This document shows positions 1 through 7,508 of a DNA stretch of 51,062 nt, one piece after another. The notes beneath the pieces are model-generated. The model had not been told where the DNA came from and made no database searches. It was given only the letters and a program-made list of their open reading frames with translations. How positions within the stretch are numbered: position 1 is the stretch's first letter; every line of letters starts with the position of its first letter. The DNA comes from Candidatus Woesebacteria bacterium GW2011_GWB1_33_22 (GTDB taxonomy: Bacteria > Patescibacteriota > Microgenomatia > UBA8517), in NCBI GenBank assembly GCA_000989765.1, contig LBOW01000004.1, positions 1 to 51,062 on the forward strand, given 5' to 3'. The position numbers were made by a program, and so were the translations under genes.

Positions 1-300
1 GAACAGGTAAGCAGACTCGAAAAGGAAGTGCTAGATAAGGAAAAGTATTATAAATCCCTAGTTGACGCACTAAATAAGCAGATTAAAAACGGCGCTGAAG
101 GTCTACCCTTGGCACAGGGTCGTATTAGGGTACTAGAACAGGAGCTAGATGAAGCTAATAAAGCAAAGGGTAGAGCCATATTAGAAGCTCAGGAGAATAA
201 AAGTCAGTTTGAAGCGTGTCAAAAAGGAATAATTACCCCCACCATTCCGTTAATTATCAATTTGATTTTGCAGTATATAGGACAAGGAGTAAAGAAATAA
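1..300 (+). CDS. Coiled-coil protein with C-terminal hydrophobic segment, 5' end outside the window
   Basis: The reading frame is open from the first base, so the gene starts upstream of the window. The visible 99 residues are highly charged with heptad-like spacing (coiled coil) and finish with one hydrophobic stretch (TPTIPLIINLILQYIG) that could insert in a membrane. It is followed after 2 bases by another coiled-coil membrane protein and then a small two-helix membrane protein. The trio looks like the lysis or late end of a phage or prophage operon, but no domain is recognised and this role is inferred from context only. Confidence 0.55.
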   Translation, partial: EQVSRLEKEVLDKEKYYKSLVDALNKQIKNGAEGLPLAQGRIRVLEQELDEANKAKGRAILEAQENKSQFEACQKGIITPTIPLIINLILQYIGQGVKK

Positions 301-302
301 TT

Positions 303-779
303 ATGGAAACGCAGCTGCCAAACAATGTTGTAGGACTCGCATCGATGTTCTCAGTTATTATATTGGGCATTTTTGCTCTGATTAGCTTACTAGACAAAAG
401 CCTAAATAATCGGAGAAAAATGATCTCAGATGCGGACAAAGAGCTCATAACCACTTTGCAAGAGCAAGTTAAGACCCTCAAAGAAAAGGCAGAAGGCGCA
501 GAGACACGTTCACTTAATACCCAAATGGATTTCGAGAAACTTAAAACCGAAAACCAAACCTTAAGGGAAATTCTCCAAGGCAGGGATGCCACAACCCTCG
601 AATTTCAAAAAGCAGGAATGGATGCCATAAAGCGAGCTGAGGCATCATATGCTTTGATAGAAAAAACATTTACATTAGTTTCTTCCCACACAGCAAGTAT
701 AGAGAAACTTTATAAAGCCATCGAGAAACACTTAGCCACTATGGAAACAAACAGTAAAGGAGGTGAAAAACATGGGTGA
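303..779 (+). CDS. Membrane-anchored coiled-coil protein, phage-late-operon-like
   Basis: 158 residues. I start it at the ATG at 303, preceded by AGGAG at 285-289; an upstream GTG at 216 would overlap the previous gene. It has an N-terminal transmembrane helix (VGLASMFSVIILGIFALISLL), then a long Lys/Glu-rich coiled coil (about residues 35-105) and a helical C-terminus. The topology resembles spanin-like or holin-associated proteins, but there is no recognised domain. The next gene starts inside its last codons with a strong AGGAGG site, indicating translational coupling. Confidence 0.6.
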   Translation: METQLPNNVVGLASMFSVIILGIFALISLLDKSLNNRRKMISDADKELITTLQEQVKTLKEKAEGAETRSLNTQMDFEKLKTENQTLREILQGRDATTLEFQKAGMDAIKRAEASYALIEKTFTLVSSHTASIEKLYKAIEKHLATMETNSKGGEKHG

Positions 780-1023
780 AATTAACTATCCTTATTACAA
801 AACATTAATCTGGCGCTTCGTCAGAGCTGGAATTGCCGGAGGTGTATCAACAGTCATAGCAGTACAAGTTGTATTGCAACCTGACCTTTCAAATTATAAA
901 GAATACGCTTTAGCAGTTGCTGCTGGTTTTACTGCAGGATTTATATCAGCTATCGCCAAAACGGTAAGAGATTACCTTTCAGAAGGAGACAAAGCACACT
1001 GGACACAGAAGTTGCCTTTATAA
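772..1023 (+). CDS. Small two-helix membrane protein, holin-like
   Basis: 83 residues. The ATG at 772 is chosen because AAGGAGG (757-763) lies 8 bases upstream. Two hydrophobic helices rich in Ala/Gly (about residues 15-38 and 45-65) are separated by a short polar turn, and the C-terminus is charged. Size and topology fit a class II holin, which would make membrane holes at the end of a phage cycle. It is last in its operon and followed by a convergent gene only 6 bp away. Holin is a guess from shape and position. Confidence 0.5.
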   Translation: MGEINYPYYKTLIWRFVRAGIAGGVSTVIAVQVVLQPDLSNYKEYALAVAAGFTAGFISAIAKTVRDYLSEGDKAHWTQKLPL

Positions 1024-1029
1024 AAGAGG

Positions 1030-1308
1030 TTATCGCTTACCTTTTTTCTTTTCCTTCGTAGTTGGTTGTTCATTATTTAGTATGCCTTGGAGATCTTTCG
1101 TAAAGCCTTCAAAGGCGTTGGCATTTAACACTGTGAAGTAATTCGCATCCGGAGTCCCTGTAAAAATAAGAGTATCCCCAGGCTGTATATTATGTGCCTT
1201 TCTTAATTTTGCAGGGATAACCATTTGGCCCCGTGAACTTACAGGTGAAGTCCCGAAGACAATCATCTTTGCTTCTTTTTTCTCTTTTTGCTTACTTTTT
1301 TCAACCAT
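1030..1308 (-). CDS. AbrB/SpoVT-type DNA-binding protein
   Basis: 92 residues. The central segment carries the SpoVT/AbrB swapped-hairpin signature (SSRGQMVIPAKLRKAHNIQPGD, given here as a motif at about residues 23-44), which in this family binds DNA as a dimer and often regulates transition-state or toxin-antitoxin genes. Both ends are Lys/Glu-rich tails. It converges on the holin-like gene. No partner toxin is visible. A second possible start (MIVFGTSP) lies 14 codons in; no clear ribosome site decides between them. Confidence 0.75.
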   Translation of the reverse strand: MVEKSKQKEKKEAKMIVFGTSPVSSRGQMVIPAKLRKAHNIQPGDTLIFTGTPDANYFTVLNANAFEGFTKDLQGILNNEQPTTKEKKKGKR

Positions 1309-1433
1309 AAAATGAAATTAATTAGGAGGCAGATTATACATCAAATTAAGAAAAATCTTAATAATCTTAACTGAATAGTGTGTATTATACAACAAACCTG
1401 GAGAAAATACGCTCAGAAAATTGTCCATGTAAG

Positions 1434-1442
1434 TGCTATAAT
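1434..1442 (+). promoter_or_regulatory. Extended -10 promoter for leader RNA and tRNA-His
   Basis: TGCTATAAT is an extended -10 element; no convincing -35 is seen 16-18 bp upstream. It predicts transcription starting at about 1449, exactly at the first base of the paired leader described next. The same TGCTATAAT also occurs before the secreted-protein operon at 8029. Confidence 0.6.
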
Positions 1443-1448
1443 AAAATC

Positions 1449-1562
1449 AGCTGGCGATAGCAAAGGATGTAATGCCCATATGATCTTTAAGAGCTTGAAT
1501 CTGCAATCCCAAATCAGGAGTGATAGCAGTCCTTAGGTTCGAGCTAAGTACGGTCACCAGCT
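1449..1562 (+). ncRNA. Candidate structured leader RNA upstream of tRNA-His
   Basis: The ends pair: AGCTGGCGA (1449-1457) with TCACCAGCT (1554-1562), 8 of 9 pairs. Inside are a hairpin CTGC...GCAG (1501-1529) and a T-arm-like hairpin CTTAG-GTTCGAG-CTAAG (1532-1548). A D-arm-like hairpin lies at 1460-1475. It is not a canonical tRNA: no 5-7-5 anticodon arm can be drawn, and 5 extra bases separate the T-arm-like hairpin from the acceptor-like strand. It may be a decayed tRNA, a regulatory leader, or a separate small RNA. Confidence 0.35.
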
Positions 1563-1584
1563 CACATTATAGGTCTAGATATTT

Positions 1585-1662
1585 GGTGACTGTAGCTCAG
1601 TTGGTTAGAGCATCTGCTTGTGGAGCAGAGGGTCGGGCGTTCGAATCGCCTCAGTCACCCCA
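1585..1662 (+). tRNA. tRNA-His (anticodon GTG)
   Basis: A full cloverleaf can be drawn. Acceptor GTGACTG/CAGTCAC with the His-specific extra G(-1) at 1585 opposite C73 at 1659, D-arm GCTC...GAGC, anticodon stem TCTGC/GCAGA with loop TTGTGGA, T-arm GGGCG-TTCGAAT-CGCCT. CCA is encoded (1660-1662). The serine recombinase on the other strand ends inside its last 12 bases, so this tRNA is the probable integration target. Confidence 0.95.
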
Positions 1663-3240
1663 AACGGGAGAAAAGACATAATTTCCCCGAAGTTTAGGTT
1701 CAATTTGTGAGTCCGACACTACTTTTATTTGATTGTCTGCACTTACAGCCTTCTGAATAAGCATAAAAGGAGTATTGGCCTTGATTTCGAGCTTTTTGTT
1801 GTCTAATAACAAGTCCGACCCAATAACTTTGAGGATTGTCTTTCTGTCATCTATCGTCCCATGATTCCATTTATACTTAGCTCTTGATGCAAATTGTAAA
1901 GTATCAAGCATTAAATCAGTCCATGCCTCAACTCCCTCATCTTGAAGTTTAAGTTCCTCATCAAGTTTAAATAGCTTTTGTGTGTATGTTTGTTTCATCT
2001 CTCTATATTCGCTGTCTGTAAGTTGTCCTGAAAGCCACTTGTCATTTAATACATTTAACTTTGATGTCGTTTCTGTATGATCCCTTTTAATAACTGAGTA
2101 TGATATATCTCTAACTGACCTGTCTTGAGATTCTGCCTGTTTAACCCAATACCTAGCCCAGTCAACAAAAGCTTCTGATACTGTCATTGTATCTAAGAAG
2201 GAATCAATTTGTTGATCGAGGTCTTTAAGATTCACTCTCGGTTGAGAACATTCACTTTTTGACTTTCTGCTACATCTCCCGTAATTAAATACCAATCCAC
2301 TCTTTTTTATCTTGGTTTCAAAAGTGAAATGATAGCCACAAGTCTTGCATTTAATTGCTCCTGAGTAAGCAAAACTATGTGTTTGTGTTCTTGGATTAGC
2401 TTTTCCATCCAATACATCCTGCAGGGCGTCAAATTCTGTAGGTGTTAATATTGGCTTGTGAACACCATCGTATATAGATTTGTTGTACATAAACTTTCCA
2501 CAGTAAAACGGATTCCTAAGCATTCTGTAGATTTGACTTCTTGATATTTCTTTTCCGCGTGAGTTTTTAAGCCCCATTCTATTAGCTTGAATTCTTAAAG
2601 CTTCAGTTGAGTATTTTCCTGTCATTGCCATTCTTAACACTTGAGCCATTAAATCAAAATAAACGGGATGAGGTTTAATGTCTCTTTCACCCTGAAGTAG
2701 TGTCATGTCGTTATAATAACCACAGGGCGCAAGTATAGGGGCAATGCCCGCATCAACTTTTTTATTTAAACCTCTCCATGTATTCCTTGTTAAATCTTGA
2801 ATAAATGCTTGTGATTTTCCTCCCTCTACTGCTAAGAGTAGTGATGAATCATCTTTAGTAAATGTTTTAAATGGAGTAACAATAATTTCTATAATCTGAG
2901 AATCTAAAATCCACCGAATGCGCCCCTCATCAACAGGGTTTCTAAAAAGTCTTGAAGTGTCCCATGCCAGTATTCCCTTGATGTCTTTTCGTGTTTCAAG
3001 TAGTTTAACCATTTTGTTAAACTCAACACGATCAGGAGCTTTTGCACTTTTAGATTCTGAAAACTCCTGAAGAATTGGTAAGTTATTTTGTTTTGCATAT
3101 GCACGAAGCACCTCAAATTGAGAATCAATACTAGCCATTTGACGATCATCGCCTTCTGATGACTTTCTACAATATATTACAAACCATGTTTTCATAACTT
3201 CGCTATCCTTGGGCAGGTGTTGAAGGTTAGATAACTTCAT
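1651..3240 (-). CDS. Large serine recombinase (site-specific integrase)
   Basis: 529 residues. An N-terminal resolvase catalytic domain (IYCRKSSEG with the nucleophile Ser near residue 27; conserved Arg in SRLFRNP) is followed by the recombinase domain (about 175-285), a Cys4 zinc ribbon (CKTCG near residue 298, then CSRKSKSEC) and a coiled-coil C-terminal part. These enzymes catalyse attP x attB integration through a serine-DNA link. The start overlaps the stop of a 58-residue gene (ATGA), showing coupling. The last three codons (Trp-Gly-Asp) and the stop codon are supplied by the tRNA-His 3' end, so excision would change its C-terminus. Confidence 0.92.
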   Translation of the reverse strand: MKLSNLQHLPKDSEVMKTWFVIYCRKSSEGDDRQMASIDSQFEVLRAYAKQNNLPILQEFSESKSAKAPDRVEFNKMVKLLETRKDIKGILAWDTSRLFRNPVDEGRIRWILDSQIIEIIVTPFKTFTKDDSSLLLAVEGGKSQAFIQDLTRNTWRGLNKKVDAGIAPILAPCGYYNDMTLLQGERDIKPHPVYFDLMAQVLRMAMTGKYSTEALRIQANRMGLKNSRGKEISRSQIYRMLRNPFYCGKFMYNKSIYDGVHKPILTPTEFDALQDVLDGKANPRTQTHSFAYSGAIKCKTCGYHFTFETKIKKSGLVFNYGRCSRKSKSECSQPRVNLKDLDQQIDSFLDTMTVSEAFVDWARYWVKQAESQDRSVRDISYSVIKRDHTETTSKLNVLNDKWLSGQLTDSEYREMKQTYTQKLFKLDEELKLQDEGVEAWTDLMLDTLQFASRAKYKWNHGTIDDRKTILKVIGSDLLLDNKKLEIKANTPFMLIQKAVSADNQIKVVSDSQIEPKLRGNYVFSPVWGD

Positions 3241-3413
3241 TTAACACTAACCCTTTCTAAGGTGTCAATATCCTTTTGGTCTGGTTGTGCTAAAACTTTA
3301 AACATTTCGATAAAATCGTTTGCCTTTTTAACAACTTCTTCGTCTGATAAGGAAACGCTAAATTGTTTAAAATATATTTCTTTAAATTGTTGATATGCTT
3401 CAGTTGGTAACAT
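3237..3413 (-). CDS. Small 58-residue protein of the recombinase operon
   Basis: Translates as a mixed-charge helical protein beginning MLPTEAYQQFKEIYF and ending DTLERVSVK. It overlaps the upstream gene by 14 bases and the recombinase start by ATGA, so the whole operon is translationally coupled. Its position directly before an integrase suggests a recombination directionality factor or other accessory protein, but nothing in the sequence proves that. It has no Cys pairs and no clear helix-turn-helix. Confidence 0.6.
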   Translation of the reverse strand: MLPTEAYQQFKEIYFKQFSVSLSDEEVVKKANDFIEMFKVLAQPDQKDIDTLERVSVK

Positions 3414-3765
3414 TTTTTTTACTTTCTATCTTGTCAATCTTTAAACTCTGATCAACAATGGTTTCAAAAGCCTTTTTCATTTCGTCTAAATAATAACTTT
3501 CTCTCTTTGATGAAGCTTCAATTGAATTTTGCAGTGTAGAGATTAAAGATTCCTTGTCTGCCAAGGTTTGTAAGAGTGTCATAATTGCGGAGTATTTATC
3601 TTTTAACCAATTCTTTAAACAATCCTCACAAACTGTTACATCAGTAATAAAAGCAGGAGATTCACATAATAAAATATCATTTGGAATGTATCTTGCTTTT
3701 GACCCCAGTTTTCCACAATAAAAACAGCTATTTATTCTGACTTCTTTTGTTTGTTGTTTAGTCAT
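3400..3765 (-). CDS. Zinc-ribbon plus coiled-coil protein, unknown role
   Basis: 121 residues. A Cys4 arrangement near the N-terminus (CFYCG around residue 15, then CEDC around residue 47) suggests a treble-clef or ribbon zinc fold. It is followed by a charged coiled coil to the C-terminus. It lies between the primase-helicase side and the recombinase in one overlapping operon. Zinc-ribbon proteins in such positions often bind nucleic acid or a replication partner; this is inference only. Confidence 0.6.
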   Translation of the reverse strand: MTKQQTKEVRINSCFYCGKLGSKARYIPNDILLCESPAFITDVTVCEDCLKNWLKDKYSAIMTLLQTLADKESLISTLQNSIEASSKRESYYLDEMKKAFETIVDQSLKIDKIESKKNVTN

Positions 3766-3767
3766 AA

Positions 3768-4061
3768 TTAAACAGCTTCCCCTCCAAAAATAATTTCTGC
3801 GTATTGTAAAGTTGAGAGTTTGTCTAAATTAATGTTTCTTGTTTTAATATCCACATCATAATCTGGAGTGTGAATTAGAAAGCTTTTCAGTGCTATTTTT
3901 GAGTTAGTATTTAGTATTCTAATTACTTCTTCTAGTGGGAAATGAATCTTTTGTTTTTTAATAAAACAATTATCACAATTCCTTAATAAATAAGTTCCAA
4001 GGTTTTTTAAACCTACATCTATTTTTTCTGGTCTAAGTGATTTGATAATTAAATATTTCAT
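3768..4061 (-). CDS. Hypothetical 97-residue element protein
   Basis: No recognised domain. It has a CDNC pair near residue 30 but no second Cys pair, and a basic N-terminal half. It is separated from the upstream helicase gene by 1 base and from the downstream zinc-ribbon gene by 2 bases, so it is certainly part of the replication/recombination operon. Confidence 0.55.
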   Translation of the reverse strand: MKYLIIKSLRPEKIDVGLKNLGTYLLRNCDNCFIKKQKIHFPLEEVIRILNTNSKIALKSFLIHTPDYDVDIKTRNINLDKLSTLQYAEIIFGGEAV

Positions 4062-4062
4062 A

Positions 4063-6582
4063 TTAAAAAGGTATGTCGTTACTGTCGTCGTCTAAGTCTT
4101 CTACAAAAGGAATAACTTTTGGTTCTGATGGATGGATTGAGGCTGGTGTAGGAACTTTATCAATTTCGTGCCTGAGTGTAGCAACTCGGGTCGTTTTACT
4201 ATCCCTATGTGAGATTGTTTTTTTTCTAGGGAGCGATAGTAAAATGGAGTTAGTTGCTACACCCGTGCCTATTTCTTCAATAGTTCCTACACCTTTTTCA
4301 GTTTTTGGGTCATTTTTAGTCGTTTCTGTCTCCGTCAAAAATGGTGTTTTTTGTTCTGGGGCCACATATCCTTCCTGTAATGTAATTCCTGTATAAAACA
4401 TTCCCGTTTTTTTTCTGTCCCGAGGATGTCTGTCTCCCATTTTGGAGGTAAAAGCATTTCTAGTTAGAGCATCGTTATACTTTAGGCCTGATTCTTCGCA
4501 CCATGTACCATAGGTCTTGAATAATAATGAAGCCTTAACCTCTGCTTCTGGTGATTCAACACACTTATCAGATATAAAGTCAAAAAGATCATCATTTTCT
4601 GCCCTATAAGCGTCTGTTTCTAATCTAATTTCATCAGGAACAGGCTTCAACTCCTCTTTTTGCCAAGTCAAACAAGCTCGAACTAACCATACAAGTATTC
4701 CCTCTGCTTCTTGCTTCAATATTGCTTTTAAATTTTTGTCCTCTTTCTCCCCAGTAAAAGACACATTGAAGGGTATTAACCTAACTCTTCTCCAAAACCC
4801 CTTACTGTCATCATCACTTTTAGGTTTATGGTTTATAAATAACCATAACTTGGCTACTGGTTTAAAAGTAAAGAATTCCTTATTTAAAAATCTCGCCCTG
4901 AAGTTATCCTCACCTGTCAAAATCTTGAATCTCCTTTCATCCATTTTGCCTGTTGTTTGTGTCTCTGAACTTATCAAGAATCTTTTAAACTCTAGCCCTG
5001 CAATATCATTAGTATTTGTGTTTTGTGAATTCTTTTGTAATAAAGAAGCAGGGGCGTCCTGCGTATAATCTCCAAGTACAGTGTTTAAAGTATTAAACAT
5101 AACACCCTTACCATTGCTACCCGTCCCAAAGCAAAAGAAGGCGACCTGTTCCCTTGTATCGCCACTTATTGAATAGCCGAGGGCTTTTGATACAAAATGA
5201 ATAACTTCTTTATTACCGTTAAAAATCTCACTAATAAACCTCTCCCATCGTGGGCAGGTAGCGTTTGGATTAAAATTAATACGAGTACTCATCGTGATCC
5301 GATCCTCAGGTCTTCCGTCTCTTAACAAACCAGTCTTTAGATCAATTACTCCATTTTCACAACACAACAACATTGGATCTTCGTCCCAGTTTTCTCCTGA
5401 GTCAGCTACGGGTAGAGTACTTTTAGTTAATCCTAAACAGGAGTCAATCATCTGTTTGTTTTCACTTTTAATTGCCCATTTGGTTACAAAAAGTCTTTTT
5501 TTAAAGTCTTTTGTCTGAAGAGCTTCTCTTTGTCTAACCCTACTGGCCTTTATAGCTAATCGATTTACACTACCATCTACATCAGGTTGCCATCTATGTC
5601 CTCCCCAAACTAACCACCTACCTCGTTTATTATCAAATCTTAACTTATCTCCATATAGCTTAGCCAAGAATTCTGCATTACTAGCGTCTGTCAAATTTTT
5701 ACCTGCTTCTGCTTTTTCTATTTTTTCGGCCAATTTTTCCTGAGTTTCCTCATCAAACTCTGGAGGATTTTCTTTAACCTTATTCTCGGCGCTTCTCCAA
5801 AGCACTTCAAGATCCTTATCTGGTTCAGGAGGGGTACAGGTTCTATTGTCTGCCCCAAACCTTACCCAGCCAGCTTCTTCATCTATTCTACCCATCACAA
5901 TATCGTTCCAAAGTGAGTCTGCTAACTTTAAATGCAGATTATGTCTTTTTCCTATACTAAGTCCTAAAGCAGAATCCCTATCAAATCTCTCAGTTTCCCT
6001 TATTTCTTCACCCAAAAATGGTAACTTTGGTAATTCACTGTTGGGAGCTTCTTTTTCCCACTCATACTTATATATTTTCCCGTCTCTTTCCGCATAACTG
6101 GGTGTAATTACACAAAAACCCCCGTCTCCTCTTATATCCATTGGTTTATTGCCGATCCTAACTTTATTACGAGTTTCTATTCCTGACCACTTAAAGAATA
6201 CATGTAATCCTCCACTAATTGTTTTATCTACTCTAGTACTTTTTAAATTAAGATTTTTTATTAAATCCAACCCATCGACCTCTACATCTACCACTACTAC
6301 TCCGCTAATCTTTCCTGTGATAATTCCTATTCCGTTTTGGTTTGTATTATCAAACCACTTATGTAATTCTTCTTCTGTTGGTAATCTTCTCTGATATTCC
6401 TTCCATAAATTTAAAGCAGGTTTCTTTTTGAACTTCTGTTCTTTTTTATCCCACCATACTTTAGCTGGTACAACAGACCATCCTAAATCCAAATACTTTT
6501 TGGCGGTCTTAAATGTTATTTCATCAAATGACTGTATGGACTGCGGAGTTTCTGTCTGACTGTTTTGTTTATTGACATCCAT
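4063..6582 (-). CDS. Primase-polymerase / D5-type helicase fusion (element replication protein)
   Basis: 839 residues. The N-terminal prim-pol domain (about 20-190) shows the acidic catalytic motif VVDVEVDG near residue 97, SGGLHVFF near 125 and GDGGFCVITPS. The C-terminal half is a P4/D5-family superfamily 3 helicase: Walker A GTGSNGKG near residue 485, a Walker B-like LISSETQ, and an INHKPKSDDD-WRR sensor segment. Such fusions prime and unwind DNA for plasmid, phage or satellite replication. The start at 6582 lies only 8 bases after a U-tract hairpin and lacks a free Shine-Dalgarno, pointing to RNA-level control. The C-terminal 100 residues are low-complexity and poorly conserved. Confidence 0.88.
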   Translation of the reverse strand: MDVNKQNSQTETPQSIQSFDEITFKTAKKYLDLGWSVVPAKVWWDKKEQKFKKKPALNLWKEYQRRLPTEEELHKWFDNTNQNGIGIITGKISGVVVVDVEVDGLDLIKNLNLKSTRVDKTISGGLHVFFKWSGIETRNKVRIGNKPMDIRGDGGFCVITPSYAERDGKIYKYEWEKEAPNSELPKLPFLGEEIRETERFDRDSALGLSIGKRHNLHLKLADSLWNDIVMGRIDEEAGWVRFGADNRTCTPPEPDKDLEVLWRSAENKVKENPPEFDEETQEKLAEKIEKAEAGKNLTDASNAEFLAKLYGDKLRFDNKRGRWLVWGGHRWQPDVDGSVNRLAIKASRVRQREALQTKDFKKRLFVTKWAIKSENKQMIDSCLGLTKSTLPVADSGENWDEDPMLLCCENGVIDLKTGLLRDGRPEDRITMSTRINFNPNATCPRWERFISEIFNGNKEVIHFVSKALGYSISGDTREQVAFFCFGTGSNGKGVMFNTLNTVLGDYTQDAPASLLQKNSQNTNTNDIAGLEFKRFLISSETQTTGKMDERRFKILTGEDNFRARFLNKEFFTFKPVAKLWLFINHKPKSDDDSKGFWRRVRLIPFNVSFTGEKEDKNLKAILKQEAEGILVWLVRACLTWQKEELKPVPDEIRLETDAYRAENDDLFDFISDKCVESPEAEVKASLLFKTYGTWCEESGLKYNDALTRNAFTSKMGDRHPRDRKKTGMFYTGITLQEGYVAPEQKTPFLTETETTKNDPKTEKGVGTIEEIGTGVATNSILLSLPRKKTISHRDSKTTRVATLRHEIDKVPTPASIHPSEPKVIPFVEDLDDDSNDIPF

Positions 6583-6589
6583 ATTATTT

Positions 6590-6630
6590 AAAAAAAATCC
6601 CTAGGTGCTGGCGGGCAACCTAGGGGTTTT
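6590..6630 (-). terminator. Terminator-like hairpin / attenuator before the primase-helicase gene
   Basis: Read on the minus strand, CCCTAGGT (6618-6625) pairs with ACCTAGGG (6599-6606) around an 11-base loop. It is followed by A and eight T (6590-6597), the form of a strong intrinsic terminator, yet the primase-helicase start is only 8 bases further on. It may end the upstream transcript, or act as an attenuator in the helicase leader. The stem also buries the only purine-rich AGGG that could act as a ribosome site. Confidence 0.7.
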
Positions 6631-6647
6631 CCTAAACTTCCGCCAGC
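6607..6647 (-). promoter_or_regulatory. Competing stem or pseudoknot partner of the attenuator
   Basis: GCTGGCGG on the minus strand at 6640-6647 is perfectly complementary (8/8, GC-rich) to CCGCCAGC at 6607-6614. The latter fills most of the loop of the terminator hairpin. The two helices can form a pseudoknot, or the upstream arm can act as an antiterminator. Similar loop-to-distal-arm pairings control replication genes of some plasmids; that function here is inferred. Confidence 0.5.
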
Positions 6648-6657
6648 TTTATTTGGG

Positions 6658-6673
6658 GCGAGTATAAACTCGC
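6658..6673. repeat. Perfect 6-bp inverted repeat upstream of the attenuator
   Basis: GCGAGT-ATAA-ACTCGC forms a stable small hairpin on either strand, between the end of the 6744 gene and the attenuator. It could be an extra leader hairpin or a protein-binding site. Confidence 0.4.
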
Positions 6674-6743
6674 AACAGTAGGTTAAAGCATTGAAAGATA
6701 TAAATATATTTCAGGAAGATGTGTAAATTGATGAAGAATAACC

Positions 6744-7508
6744 TTATTGATACATTTTCTCAACAAATTTTTTATAACGATTATACAGTCTAGCGATATC
6801 AATATAACTATATTTAGCCTCAATACTATCATCATTTATATTTAAATCCGCATGGTTGTCATTAATATAATTAGAAATTTCTTCGAAAGATTTCCCTTCA
6901 AATTCTCTTTTAAAAAACACAATCTGTGAGATTGCAAGTTTTTGTTCATTTATATTTCTTCCAAACTGTTTGGGAAGATTTTTGGCAATGAGACGCAACT
7001 TATCTGAAATTTCTTTGCTTTTTATCCAAACTGAAAATTCATTAGGTGTAAAATAGCTCTGAAAAATAATTTTAGGTCTTCCATGCGGATCAATAAAAGG
7101 TAATGGAACATCGTGTTCTGGATCATACAAATAAAAGGGCTCTCGTTTAGGCACAGGAAAAAAATGCGTAAGTATTAAAATTTGTATTGACAACTCCCAA
7201 TATAATGGCAAACCCGTCTTTTTAAGCAGAAATTGTGTGGATGAAGATAATTTGGTTTGAAAAGTTAAATCTAATTTTTTAATAAGTGATAATAATATAT
7301 GTTCGCTAGCAATCTCAGGATAATTTAGAGGCTTACCAAGTTTAATTATTTTTCTAATTCCGCCCAAATCCGAATATAGCTTATCTGAATCTTGAAGAAT
7401 CTTAGAAATTATTATTTCATACTTAGTTGCTTCTAATGCTTTATTATCCAAAATAAATTTATAATCTACCCAGATATTCGATTTATTAATCTTGTTCACT
7501 CGCCCCAT
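6744..7508 (-). CDS. Hypothetical 254-residue element protein
   Basis: No domain recognised. The protein is mostly alpha-helical with a central stretch rich in Pro and aromatic residues (PVPKREPFYLYDP, FIDPHGRPK). The C-terminus (about 205-254) reads like a helix-turn-helix-type helical bundle (FEEISNYINDN). It probably starts at the ATG at 7508, because TAAAAT at 7515-7520 ends six bases before it, predicting a leaderless mRNA. It is separated from the helicase operon by the terminator-like hairpin at 6590. Confidence 0.6.
   Translation of the reverse strand: MGRVNKINKSNIWVDYKFILDNKALEATKYEIIISKILQDSDKLYSDLGGIRKIIKLGKPLNYPEIASEHILLSLIKKLDLTFQTKLSSSTQFLLKKTGLPLYWELSIQILILTHFFPVPKREPFYLYDPEHDVPLPFIDPHGRPKIIFQSYFTPNEFSVWIKSKEISDKLRLIAKNLPKQFGRNINEQKLAISQIVFFKREFEGKSFEEISNYINDNHADLNINDDSIEAKYSYIDIARLYNRYKKFVEKMYQ

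Noticed and set aside
1023-1056. Bidirectional terminator between the holin-like and AbrB genes
   Set aside because: Only a 4-bp AGGT/ACCT stem precedes the T-run; stem too short to support.
1449-1562. A second tRNA upstream of tRNA-His
   Set aside because: The ends pair and a T-arm-like hairpin exists, but the anticodon arm cannot be formed and extra bases separate the T-arm from the acceptor strand. Listed only as a structured leader.
4073-6394. Several plus-strand ORFs opposite the primase-helicase gene
   Set aside because: They are antisense frames of a well-supported gene with low-complexity Ser/Leu composition.
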